Shown here: piece by piece, positions 26,232-34,861 of the stretch
How the letters are laid out: the number at the start of each line of letters is the position of its first letter
Position numbering within the stretch: position 1 is the stretch's first letter
NCBI RefSeq assembly: GCF_003313385.1
Contig: NZ_QMHN01000004.1
Location: 250,531-314,530 of the forward strand
Direction: 5' to 3'
Origin: Pedobacter chitinilyticus
GTDB lineage: Bacteria; Bacteroidota; Bacteroidia; Sphingobacteriales; Sphingobacteriaceae
DNA length: 64,000 bases
The notes under the pieces: generated by a model
Seen by the model: the letters and a program-made list of their open reading frames with translations, nothing else
Database searches by the model: none
What the model was told of the DNA's origin: nothing
Position numbers and translations under genes: made by a program

Positions 26232-27020
26232 TTATAATTGGTCTATCTCCCCTACAAAAACTCTTTCGGCTGGGCCGCATAAAAATACGTCAGTAAATTT
26301 TTGGCCATCGTAATTAAAGTTAATTTGTAGATCGCCGCCTAATACTTTAATAGGTGTTTCAATTTTACCTACCTGATTTTGTTTTTTGGCCATGGCCATG
26401 GCTACTGCAGTAACGCCTGTTCCGCAAGCATAGGTTTCGTCTTCTACGCCACGCTCAAAAGTGCGCACAAATAAGTGATTGGGTTTTTGCTCTATAAAAT
26501 TGACGTTAATGCCATCGCGTTGGTAGGTTTGGTTGTTACGAATGTTGTAGCCCTCGGTATAAACATCCATTTGCTCCAAGCTGCTCACTTCTTTTACGTA
26601 ATGTGGTGAGCCTGTGTTCAGTACAAACGCTTCCCCATCTTGCTGAATATCGTCTACGTCAATCATTTGTAGTTCCACCCAGTTGCCTTCTGCTGAAATT
26701 TTGGCATAATGTGCGCCATCTACTGCCAAAAAATTAGTTTCACTGTCAATCACGCCCAAGTGCTTTGCAAATGCCACGATACACCTGCCTCCATTGCCGC
26801 ACATACTGCCCAAATTGCCATCAGCGTTGTAGTAAACCATTTCAAAATCATAGTCTGGATGGCTTAAAAGAAACATCAAACCATCGGCCCCAATACCAAA
26901 TCTACGATCGCAAAGTTTGGCTACAAGCTTTGTATCAATGTTTTTCAGCGCACTTTCTCTGTGATCAATCAATACAAAATCGTTTCCAGCACCTTGGTAT
27001 TTATAGAACTTAATTTTCAT
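26232..27020 (-). CDS. dapF: Diaminopimelate epimerase
   Basis: Converts LL- to meso-diaminopimelate for lysine and peptidoglycan synthesis; cytoplasmic. From ATG 27020 the protein starts MKIKFYKYQGAGNDFVLID, the conserved family start (the frame extends 4 codons further to 27032 without family support). The two catalytic cysteines are in MCGNGGRC and YACGTGVTAV. At 262 aa it is of usual length. It appears to be transcribed alone, divergent from degP. Confidence 0.96.
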   Translation of the reverse strand: MKIKFYKYQGAGNDFVLIDHRESALKNIDTKLVAKLCDRRFGIGADGLMFLLSHPDYDFEMVYYNADGNLGSMCGNGGRCIVAFAKHLGVIDSETNFLAVDGAHYAKISAEGNWVELQMIDVDDIQQDGEAFVLNTGSPHYVKEVSSLEQMDVYTEGYNIRNNQTYQRDGINVNFIEQKPNHLFVRTFERGVEDETYACGTGVTAVAMAMAKKQNQVGKIETPIKVLGGDLQINFNYDGQKFTDVFLCGPAERVFVGEIDQL

Positions 27021-27250
27021 TATGAAATACAATAAATTTGTAACAATCGTTAGGTAAAAAACGTCAACATACTGTTGTAATGGCTTTTAACATTTTTTAA
27101 CATGTCTTTAGACGTGATTATGATACAAATATCGTTCATATGGTATTAAATTTGAAATGTATTTCAAGTATTAATACACAACATGCAATAACCTTGGAAT
27201 CGTTGTAGATTTGTCGAGAACGGTTTCAGACCTAAAAAGTATAAATAATT

Positions 27251-28810
27251 ATGCAAATGAAAAAAATAGGATTGATTGTAGTGGCTGCCTCTTTCTTAGG
27301 CGGTGCATTAGCAATTGGCGCCTATAAATTATTAGAGCGCCCAAGTGACCATTCAACATTGGCCGATAAGCAGAATACCATGTTTGCCAGTAATGTGGTA
27401 AGAGCATCTTCTGCTGGGGCTCCTGATTTTGTGCAGGCTGCGGCGATGGTATCTCCAGCGGTAGTACACATTAAAACAACCTACGAAAATAAATCGAGCA
27501 GGGGCAATGGTGGTGGAATGGAAGATATGTTTGAACAGTTTTTTGGTTTTGGCGGTGGCATGCAACGAGGCCCACGTCAACCACAAGCAGCTTCAGGTTC
27601 TGGAGTAATTTTAACGCCAGATGGATATATCGTAACCAACAACCATGTAGTGGATAAGGCTGATAAAATTGAAGTGATTTTAGCTAACAGGCGCAAAGTA
27701 ACTGCAAAAGTTATTGGTAAAGATGCCAACACAGATTTAGCTTTAATTAAAGTAGATGCAAATGATTTGCCTTATGTGAAAATGGGTAATTCAGACAATG
27801 TACAGGTAGGTGAGTGGGTTTTAGCAGTAGGCTTCCCTCTTGATTTACAAACTACGGTAACTGCTGGTATTGTAAGTGCCAAGGCTCGTAACATTGGTAT
27901 CTTAAACCGTGAAAGCGGAATGATGACCGAAGAGGAGTATGATGAATACAGAAGAACGGGACAAAAACCAACACGTACCAATAACTCTATCGAATCTTTT
28001 ATCCAAACTGATGCTGCCATTAACCCTGGTAATAGCGGTGGCGCTTTGGTGAATGCCAATGGAGAGTTAGTGGGTATCAATGCCGCTATCGCTTCTCAAA
28101 CGGGTAGAAACGAAGGTTATGGTTTTGCTATTCCAGTAAACCTAGCGAAGAAAATTTTAGAAGATTTCAAGAAATTCGGTTCGGTAAAACGTGGTTATAT
28201 CGGCGTTAACTTTGTAGCCTTAGATGCTGATGTAGCTGAAGAACTTAAAGTAAAAGAAAACACTGGTTTATATGTGAGCGATGTAATGCCTAACGGTGCA
28301 GCAGCAGCAGCAGGTATTAAACAAGGTGATATCATTAAAAAAGTAGAAGGTTTAGCCATCTATGATTCTCCAGATTTGCAAGAACGCATTGGCCGTATGA
28401 GCCCTGGTGATAAGGTAGCTTTAACGGTTTTAAAAGCAGATGGTACTACTAAAAATGTGAATGTGACCTTAAAAGGTGAAAGCTCTGTTGCTTTAGCCGC
28501 CACTAAATCTGATAATAAAAATACTGGTGCTAGCATCAGCAAATTAGGTGCAAGCTTTGCTCCGGCATCGGATGCTTTGAAAGCTAAATACGGTGTGAAA
28601 AATGGTGTAGTGGTAACTAGTGTAGCTCCTGGTCAACTGTTTGACTACTGGGGTGTTAAAAAAGGCCTAGTCATTACTAAAGTAAATGGTATAGCAGTAA
28701 GTAGTGCAGCAGATATTGAGAAGGCGTTGCCAACTTCTAGAGATGGTAGAACTACCATTTCGGGAGTGAGTGAAGAGGGTGCTGTTACTTTCTCGTTCAA
28801 CGGAAACTAA
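27251..28810 (+). CDS. degP: Do-family periplasmic serine protease (DegP/HtrA)
   Basis: A 519-aa envelope protease/chaperone. It has an N-terminal signal or anchor at about residues 5-25, a glycine/methionine-rich insertion near 80-110, and a trypsin-like domain with the complete triad His132 (VTNNHVVD), Asp162 (NTDLALIKV) and Ser262 (NPGNSGGAL). Two PDZ domains follow (about 310-400 and 420-515). Start ATG 27251 or 27257; either leaves the signal intact. A hairpin terminator follows 24 bp after the stop. Probably part of the envelope stress response. Confidence 0.95.
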   Translation: MQMKKIGLIVVAASFLGGALAIGAYKLLERPSDHSTLADKQNTMFASNVVRASSAGAPDFVQAAAMVSPAVVHIKTTYENKSSRGNGGGMEDMFEQFFGFGGGMQRGPRQPQAASGSGVILTPDGYIVTNNHVVDKADKIEVILANRRKVTAKVIGKDANTDLALIKVDANDLPYVKMGNSDNVQVGEWVLAVGFPLDLQTTVTAGIVSAKARNIGILNRESGMMTEEEYDEYRRTGQKPTRTNNSIESFIQTDAAINPGNSGGALVNANGELVGINAAIASQTGRNEGYGFAIPVNLAKKILEDFKKFGSVKRGYIGVNFVALDADVAEELKVKENTGLYVSDVMPNGAAAAAGIKQGDIIKKVEGLAIYDSPDLQERIGRMSPGDKVALTVLKADGTTKNVNVTLKGESSVALAATKSDNKNTGASISKLGASFAPASDALKAKYGVKNGVVVTSVAPGQLFDYWGVKKGLVITKVNGIAVSSAADIEKALPTSRDGRTTISGVSEEGAVTFSFNGN

Positions 28811-28834
28811 TCACAACACATAGATGATTTTGTT

Positions 28835-28867
28835 AGAGGATACTCGTAATGGGTATCCTCTTTTTTT
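28835..28867 (+). terminator. Terminator of degP
   Basis: GAGGATAC / GTATCCTC stem (28836-28843 and 28853-28860) with a 9-nt loop, followed by seven T residues. Confidence 0.85.
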
Positions 28868-28878
28868 CCATAGCATTT

Positions 28879-28967
28879 TGTCAAGCTGAGCTTATGGAAG
28901 GTCTATTTCTGAATGCTGTAAATCCTTCGGCAACTTGTCCCGATTATTTGAGAAGCCCAGGATGACA
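28879..28967. repeat. Dispersed imperfect palindrome (GTCAAGCTGAG...GGATGACA type)
   Basis: Within the 483-bp gene-free gap 28811-29293, an element opening TGTCAAGCTGAGCTTATGGA and closing AGCCCAGGATGACAT can pair at its ends. It resembles the element at 39493-39555. The remaining gap is AT-rich with lysine/arginine-like GCGAAG repeats (about 29040-29080) and no credible gene. Confidence 0.55.
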
Positions 28968-29113
28968 TAAGCGGCTACATGCGATTTGCCTTTGCGTTCT
29001 TTACGAATTCTTAAAAAATCTTTGCGGTGATAAAAATTAACGCGAAGGGAAAAAGAGTTACGCGAAGAACGCAAAGAAGGGTTAGCTTTTCAAGCAGTTA
29101 AAAGATATAAAAA

Positions 29114-29147
29114 CAAAAAAGCACCCAAAATACTGGATGCTTTTTCT
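29114..29147 (-). terminator. Likely terminator downstream of the DUF4197 gene
   Basis: Minus strand reads AAAAAGCATCCAGTATTTTG then GGTGCTTTTTTG: a 7-bp stem with one G-U pair and flanking A and T runs. It lies about 150 bp past the DUF4197 stop, which is rather far. Confidence 0.5.
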
Positions 29148-29293
29148 ATATAGTTAACCTATTTATGCTGTGCCTGCCCTACGTGGATAGCCCACTCACA
29201 GGACTTTTTTATCTACTTTGTTTTCGTATAACAAGCTAGCAAAAAATTGGTTTTGTTTTGTCAAGATTTTATTAACAAATCAACAAATGTGTA

Positions 29294-30037
29294 TTATTTC
29301 TTAGCATCGGCGTAACCAAATACCTTTTGTAAGAGGCCTGTAGAACGGGCGTTCACGTTATCTCTAATTTTCAATTCTTCCTGTGCTACCTGAACAAACA
29401 TGCCTTCAATGGCTTTTTCGGTTACGTAGCTGGTTAAATTGGTGTTTACTGGTTTTACCAAAGGAATTTTATTATAGGCAGAAGCAGCATCAGTCCAATA
29501 TTTGGTAGCGCCAACCTTGCTTAAACTATTGGCAATTACTGGTGAAAATTTTTCCGTCAATTGGGCAGTGGTTACTCTTTTGAAATACTGCGTTGCCGCG
29601 TCTTTAGTGTTACCTAATAAAATGTTGGTCGCATCGGCAATGGTCATTTGCTTAATGGCATTCACAAAAATGGGTTTAGCTTCCTTTGCGGCATCTTCGG
29701 CGGCACGGTTCAAACTCAAAATTACATTATCAGCTAATGAATTTAAGCCTAAGCTACGCAAACCTTTTTCTACTTTTTGGGCTTCAGTAGGAAACAAGAT
29801 TTTGATGGCCATGTTACCAAAAAAGCCATCTTTAGCCGATAGTTTATCTGCTCCAGCAGAGGTGCCTATTTCTAGTGCCTGTTTTAAGGCATTTCCTATT
29901 TCTAAACTGGTGGGCGTGCCCGTCGCACCAGTAGCCACTTTGTTTAAAATGTTGCCTAGTTTACCTTGGCTTTGCGCATCGCAACTGTTTAAAGCTAACG
30001 CTGATGCGGTGAGTAGGAATAATCCGATTTTTTTCAT
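29294..30037 (-). CDS. DUF4197 domain lipoprotein
   Basis: A 247-aa exported protein with lipoprotein-like signal (MKKIGLFLLTASALALNSC, Cys19). The body matches DUF4197: EIGNALKQALEIGTSAG, then a helical domain with KILFPTEAQKVEKGLRSLG and KPIFVNAIKQMTIADATNIL, ending VTEKAIEGMFVQVAQEE. Function unknown; probably periplasm-facing. It lies 28 bp downstream of the vWA gene on the same strand and could share its transcript. Confidence 0.83.
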   Translation of the reverse strand: MKKIGLFLLTASALALNSCDAQSQGKLGNILNKVATGATGTPTSLEIGNALKQALEIGTSAGADKLSAKDGFFGNMAIKILFPTEAQKVEKGLRSLGLNSLADNVILSLNRAAEDAAKEAKPIFVNAIKQMTIADATNILLGNTKDAATQYFKRVTTAQLTEKFSPVIANSLSKVGATKYWTDAASAYNKIPLVKPVNTNLTSYVTEKAIEGMFVQVAQEELKIRDNVNARSTGLLQKVFGYADAKK

Positions 30038-30065
30038 TTAAATGCTAATTAAACAGAGGTAGTGA

Positions 30066-31973
30066 TTACTTATCACTACCTACCTTAGCAAAATTACGTA
30101 AATCTTTTGCCATTAATTGCGCACTCTTTGCCAATTTAATATATTCTGCTCGGTAACCTTCTTTATCTGTACCTTTTGCCCCTTCAGCTAAGGCAATGGT
30201 TTGTTCAAAACTGCATTCCTGTACAAAATCTGATTGACGTAACAACATGCCTAGCATGGCTACAGAAGCCGAAAACCTAAAATTATCACTGGTTTTGCTA
30301 AGCTTATCTTGGTATTTGTCTAACACTGCCTGTTGCAATAATTTACTTTTATTCCCGTCAGGGTCTTTGTAGCGAAGTTTAACCGTTAACATCTCATGAG
30401 CGTAATTAGAGGATGAGGAGTTCTTCTGATATTTGAGATCATCGGTTTTTTTAATGAACTTGCTTTCTACCCCAACTGGAATAATTTCATAAAGAGCAGT
30501 AACGGTATGGCCAGCGCCCATTTCACCTGCATCTTTTTGGTCATCATTAAAATCTTCATTATTTAGTAAGCGATTTTCGTAACCAATTAAACGGTAGGCT
30601 TGTACTTTTTTGGGATTAAATTCAATCTGCAATTTCACATCTTTAGCTACGGTAAAAAGTGTTCCGCCAAATTCATTAATCAATACCTTTCTCGCTTCGT
30701 TGATATTGTCGATATAAGCATAATTGCCATTGCCTTTGTTGGCCAGCACTTCCATTTTACTATCCTTATAGTTGCCCATGCCAAAGCCCAATACCGTTAA
30801 AAACACACCACTTTTGCGTTTTTCCTCAATAAGCGTCTGCATGTCGGCATCACTGCTAGAGCCAACGTTGAAATCGCCATCAGTGGCTAAAATAATTCTG
30901 TTGTTGCCACCTTTGATAAAATTATCGGCAGCCACTTTGTAAGCCAGATTAATGCCTGCACCACCAGCTGTAGAACCACCAGCACTTAATTTATTCAAGG
31001 CATCTTTAATGGCTTGTTTGTCTTCGCCAGAGGTAGAAGGCAGCACCAAGCCCGAGTTGCCTGCATAAACCACAATGGCCACTTTGTCCTGTTCGCGTAA
31101 GTTATCCGTAAGTAGACGTAGGGAGCTAACTAATAATGGTAATTTGTTGGGAGATTCCATAGAACCTGAAACATCTATCAGGAAAACCAAGTTTGAGGCT
31201 GGTAAATGTTGATTGGGAATGGTTTTGGCTTGAAGACCAATATGCACCAATCGGTGTTGCGGGTTCCAAGGGGCGGTGCCAATTTCGGTAACAATGTTTA
31301 CGGGGTCACTGCCTTTAGGTTGTTCATATTCATAGTCGAAATAGTTGATCATTTCTTCAATCCTAACCGCATCTTTTGGAGGTAAATTGCCTGTATTGAT
31401 GAACCTGCGAATGTTGCTATAAGAAGCTGCATCCACATCTATGGAAAAGGTAGAAAGTGGGTCATCGCCAGCTTTCTTAAAAGCATTTTCGGTAATGTGG
31501 GCATAGTTTTCGGTGTTTTGTGGAAGAGGGTAGTATTTCTCTTTGCGATTTTGAATAACACTTATTCCCGCTACACTACCATTTAGCGCTGGTGAAGAAA
31601 TGTACGTAGATGAAGCAGTGATTGACGTTTTGGCTTGTACACCGTAACCCACTACAGCAACTTCATTTAAGGCTTTGATGTCTTCTTCTAATTTAATGTC
31701 GATAACATTCTGTTTACCCAATTTAATGTTTTGAGTTTTAAAGCCAAGGTAGCTGATGAGCAAATATGTATCCGTATTTGGAGCTTTTAAACTGTACTTT
31801 CCGTTGGCATTGGTAGCTACACTGGTTTTACTGGGCATGCTTTGAACCTTTACATTGGGTAAAGCTAATCCGTCTGCAGCGCTGGTTATCGTTCCAGTGA
31901 TTTGTTTGTTAGGTGTTTTTTCGTATCCCAAAAATAGCATCAGGATAATAATAGGAGTTAGTAGGGTTTTCAT
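30066..31973 (-). CDS. vWA-domain protein with carboxypeptidase-regulatory-like domain (YfbK-like)
   Basis: A 635-aa exported protein: signal peptide (about 1-16), carboxypeptidase-regulatory-like Ig domain (about 24-97), a TonB-receptor-like NEVAVVGYG box (103-111) without any barrel behind it, the vWF_A N-terminal helper region (about 155-255), the vWA domain with an intact MIDAS (D267-x-S-x-S, DVSGSM), and a DUF3520-type C-terminus. Such proteins bind partners through a divalent metal. It is divergent from a sigma factor/anti-sigma-like pair whose second protein carries the same Ig domain and NEVA-box, so the three probably form one envelope-linked module. Function unknown. Confidence 0.84.
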   Translation of the reverse strand: MKTLLTPIIILMLFLGYEKTPNKQITGTITSAADGLALPNVKVQSMPSKTSVATNANGKYSLKAPNTDTYLLISYLGFKTQNIKLGKQNVIDIKLEEDIKALNEVAVVGYGVQAKTSITASSTYISSPALNGSVAGISVIQNRKEKYYPLPQNTENYAHITENAFKKAGDDPLSTFSIDVDAASYSNIRRFINTGNLPPKDAVRIEEMINYFDYEYEQPKGSDPVNIVTEIGTAPWNPQHRLVHIGLQAKTIPNQHLPASNLVFLIDVSGSMESPNKLPLLVSSLRLLTDNLREQDKVAIVVYAGNSGLVLPSTSGEDKQAIKDALNKLSAGGSTAGGAGINLAYKVAADNFIKGGNNRIILATDGDFNVGSSSDADMQTLIEEKRKSGVFLTVLGFGMGNYKDSKMEVLANKGNGNYAYIDNINEARKVLINEFGGTLFTVAKDVKLQIEFNPKKVQAYRLIGYENRLLNNEDFNDDQKDAGEMGAGHTVTALYEIIPVGVESKFIKKTDDLKYQKNSSSSNYAHEMLTVKLRYKDPDGNKSKLLQQAVLDKYQDKLSKTSDNFRFSASVAMLGMLLRQSDFVQECSFEQTIALAEGAKGTDKEGYRAEYIKLAKSAQLMAKDLRNFAKVGSDK

Positions 31974-32146
31974 ATCAAATTACTTACAGGTGAATAATTG
32001 GGTAGTTAAAAAGCTCGTCTTTCTTCCCTATTGCTTTCGCGCTTTCGAACTTTGGGTTAAAAGCTAGATGTGCAATGACATAATTTTCCATACCCTTCTC
32101 GAAAAATATTTTTATACTTGAAAGAAATTTAGGCATTACTACGCGT

Positions 32147-32725
32147 TTGAGGTTTATTAAGAATACATCTAGGATTGAAGAGCAAGACGATTTGTCGCTG
32201 GTTGCTGCTTATCAAAAAAGTGGCGATTTAGAGGTATTGGGTGAGCTTTATAACAAGTATATGCATTTGGTGTATGGTGTTTGCTTCAACTATTTTAAAG
32301 ATGAGGAGCCAAGTAAAGATGCCGTAATGCAAATTTTTGAAGAATTGGTTTCGAAACTGCGCATTCATCAAGTGCAAAATTTTAAAAGTTGGCTGCATGT
32401 GCTTACCCGCAACCATTGTTTAATGGCCTTACGGAAGTCGTCTAGAAACCCGACGGTAACCATGGAAGATAATTTTGTGGAAAACAGTGACTTTGTGCAT
32501 CTAGATATCGACGACACAAAAGAAACACAGTTAACCATCATGGAAAAATGCATGGAAACCCTTTCGGAAGAACAACGAAGAAGCGTAGATTTATTCTATC
32601 TTCAAGAAAAATGCTATAAAGAAGTTGCCGATATTACGGGATATGATATGTTGAAAGTGAAAAGCTATATCCAAAATGGTAAACGGAATTTGAAAATTTG
32701 TATAGAGAAAAACAGTGGGCAATAA
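32147..32725 (+). CDS. Sigma-70 family RNA polymerase sigma factor (ECF type)
   Basis: A 192-aa ECF-like sigma factor with region 2 (LGELYNKYMHLVYGVCFNYF, then AVMQIFEELVSKL) and region 4 (LSEEQRRSVDLFYLQEKCYK, then EVADITGYDMLKVKSYIQNG). No ATG exists upstream of the conserved part; the frame opens after a TAA at 32081, and TTG 32147 is the best start (LRFIKNTSR). The 3' end overlaps the next gene by 11 bp. Region 2 is somewhat shorter than in SusCD-type ECF factors. Confidence 0.85.
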   Translation: MRFIKNTSRIEEQDDLSLVAAYQKSGDLEVLGELYNKYMHLVYGVCFNYFKDEEPSKDAVMQIFEELVSKLRIHQVQNFKSWLHVLTRNHCLMALRKSSRNPTVTMEDNFVENSDFVHLDIDDTKETQLTIMEKCMETLSEEQRRSVDLFYLQEKCYKEVADITGYDMLKVKSYIQNGKRNLKICIEKNSGQ

Positions 32726-33998
32726 CGAATGGTTAGATATTGAAATATTGGACGACTACCTTGAGGGGAAGTTGGATGCCAGTATGATGCATAAGGTAGA
32801 GCGTATTTCGCTTGAAGACCCCTTTGTTGCCCAGGCTTTAGCTGGTTTAACGGAGGCCAAAAAGCGTACCCAAACTCTTTCTATCTTACAAAGGCAATTG
32901 CAGGAGCGTGTAGCCGAAAAACCTGTAGAACGCAAAATGTGGCGCATGGCCTCGCACCGTTTAAGTATTGCGGCAACTGCTGCGGTATTGTTTTTAACGG
33001 TGAGCGTATTGTTTTGGATGCGCGAAAACCAACGTCAGCAACAAGCAGAACTTGCAGCCAATAAGGCAAAAAATGTAGAAATTGATTTGAAACCACAGGT
33101 AGCTGCGGCAGTGCCGTCTGTTGACAGTACAGCCGCTCCAGTGGCGGCTACTGCAGTAGATAAAAAGAAAGTGGAGCAAGCATTGGACAAAACCTTAAAT
33201 AAAGGTAGCCAAGCCATTGCAAGTAATCGTTCAAAGAATGTGGTAGCTGCTTCTTCACAAGCCCCTGTTTTGTTAGATAAACAACCTGCAGCGGCCAGTT
33301 TTAAACGTGAACATGCCGAAAGTCCAATGTCTGTAGTGGGGACGGTTAAATCTGTTCCAGCGCCACCCGTGCAAGCTTTAGAAAGTAGAGCAGAGGGTGT
33401 TCAGCCACAAACCAGTTATGCGACAGTGAGGGGCAAAGTGTATGATTATTTAGGGAGACCTATTCCTGGTGCAAATGTGAAAATGGTGGGTGAAGATGCA
33501 AGGGCAATTACCAATAGTAGTGGCGAATTTGTATTGTCTACGGAAAAGAAGGTAGATAAAGTTTCTTTAGAAGTGGCATCGCTTGGCTACGACAGGAAAA
33601 GTATAGAGGCTAAAGCCAATGAAAAACTGAATATCCGTTTAGAGGAAAGTACTAATGCTTTAAATGAGGTGGCGATAGTAAGTTATGGCGAGGCAAAAAA
33701 GAAAGCTGCGGTTACTGCAAAAAATGTTGCTGACGAAGTAATTATTGGTGTTCCAGAGATTGGCTGGAAAGCTTATAGCGATTACTTGCAAAAAAATAAT
33801 AAGCTATACGCTGATGGCACTAAAACGGTAGTGCTTGGCTTTAAGATTTTGGCTGATGGCACTCCGAGTGATGTGAAAGTTGTAAAATCAGAAGGAAAGG
33901 CAATGGATGACGAAGCTATTAGGTTGCTAAAAGATGGCGGGAAGTGGAAATTGCCTACAGGCAGAATAACTCAAACATCGATAAGTATCAAGTTTTAG
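32715..33998 (+). CDS. Anti-sigma-like membrane protein with carboxypeptidase-regulatory and TonB C-terminal domains
   Basis: A 427-aa protein starting at GTG 32715, 11 bp inside the sigma gene. Order: N-terminal cytoplasmic helical segment (1-80, LDDYLEGKLDASMMHKVERI), one TM helix (83-102), an Ala/Pro-rich periplasmic linker (105-230), a carboxypeptidase-regulatory-like domain (236-310), an NEVAIVSYG box (317-325), and a TonB-like C-terminal domain (about 345-427: YSDYLQKNNK, LGFKILADGTPSDVKVV, ending SIKF). The N-terminal part and gene order indicate a membrane anti-sigma factor. Fusing this to a TonB-type domain would let the same protein touch an outer-membrane or periplasmic partner. 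The role is inference. Confidence 0.75.
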   Translation: MGNNEWLDIEILDDYLEGKLDASMMHKVERISLEDPFVAQALAGLTEAKKRTQTLSILQRQLQERVAEKPVERKMWRMASHRLSIAATAAVLFLTVSVLFWMRENQRQQQAELAANKAKNVEIDLKPQVAAAVPSVDSTAAPVAATAVDKKKVEQALDKTLNKGSQAIASNRSKNVVAASSQAPVLLDKQPAAASFKREHAESPMSVVGTVKSVPAPPVQALESRAEGVQPQTSYATVRGKVYDYLGRPIPGANVKMVGEDARAITNSSGEFVLSTEKKVDKVSLEVASLGYDRKSIEAKANEKLNIRLEESTNALNEVAIVSYGEAKKKAAVTAKNVADEVIIGVPEIGWKAYSDYLQKNNKLYADGTKTVVLGFKILADGTPSDVKVVKSEGKAMDDEAIRLLKDGGKWKLPTGRITQTSISIKF

Positions 33999-33999
33999 G

Positions 34000-34611
34000 A
34001 TGTATAAGGTTGGTCACTTTTTAGAGAAGGATACAGCGAAGCTTATTCCTTTCATTCAGGCTCATCCATTTGCGGTGCTGATTGGTGCAAATAACCATAT
34101 TCCTTCTGCCGCTCAAATTCCGCTTCAGGTAAAAATTGTTGGTGATGAAATTAAATTGATTGGTCATGTAATGAGGAAGACTGATCATCATTTGGCTTTT
34201 GCTGCTAATGAAAACGTATTGGCATTATTTCAAGGAGCTCATGCTTATGTGAGTGCATCGGTTTATGAGAATCCCGCCTCGGCTTCTACTTGGAATTATA
34301 GCAGTGTGCAAGTTAGAGGTACAATTAAGTTGTTGGATGAAGCTGGCACTAGAAAGGCTATCGAAGATTTGACCAATCAGTACGAAAAAGAACATAGTCC
34401 CGCGGCGTTTCACCAGATGTCTGAAGAATATATTGCTCATCATTTAAAGGCAATTGTTGGCGTTGAAATTACAGTAACGGAGTTGGAAGGTGTTTTTAAA
34501 TTGAGCCAAAATCATTCAGAAGCCAATAAAGAAAAAATTATCGATTACTTGTTGGAAAGTGATGACGTGCAAGCGCATGAGGTTGCTGAGCAGATGAGAA
34601 AAGGAAATTGA
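34000..34611 (+). CDS. PaiB-family FMN-binding protein
   Basis: A 203-aa protein of the FMN-binding negative transcriptional regulator (PaiB/YumB) family. It starts MYKVGHFLEKDTAKLIPFI and contains HIPSAAQIPLQVK, LIGHVMRKTDHHLAF and STWNYSSVQVRG, all family hallmarks. The fold is a split-barrel flavin-binding dimer. In Bacillus, PaiB is linked to regulation of degradative enzymes and sporulation; a regulatory role here is not shown, and it may be a flavin-dependent enzyme. It starts 1 bp after the preceding stop codon, so is probably co-transcribed with the sigma pair. Confidence 0.87.
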   Translation: MYKVGHFLEKDTAKLIPFIQAHPFAVLIGANNHIPSAAQIPLQVKIVGDEIKLIGHVMRKTDHHLAFAANENVLALFQGAHAYVSASVYENPASASTWNYSSVQVRGTIKLLDEAGTRKAIEDLTNQYEKEHSPAAFHQMSEEYIAHHLKAIVGVEITVTELEGVFKLSQNHSEANKEKIIDYLLESDDVQAHEVAEQMRKGN

Positions 34612-34861
34612 TAATTGGAATGGGATTATTCCTGCGGAGGTTTAGTCTTTCCCGCTGATAACGGTGATTTTTTCCGCTGATTTTATACACAGATGCCCTT
34701 CCCAAGAGCTTTTCTCTTCCTTTTAGGGAGAGATGCCGAAGGCAGAGAGGGTTTTATATGTAATCTATTCCCAACCTTTCCGAAGAATAGGCACAGGTAT
34801 TCTCCTAAAAATGAGTGGCGATTTGCTGTTTAAAACTTTTAACTCGCAACTCGCAACTCCA

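Noticed and set aside
27087..27102. TTAACA pair upstream of degP resembling the Pho-type box
   Set aside because: The two copies are 10 bp apart rather than 11 and lie about 150 bp upstream of the gene; such AT-rich hexamers occur by chance.
28892..29074. 60-codon frame in the degP-DUF4197 gap
   Set aside because: Covers a REP-like repeat and basic low-complexity sequence; no start context or family.
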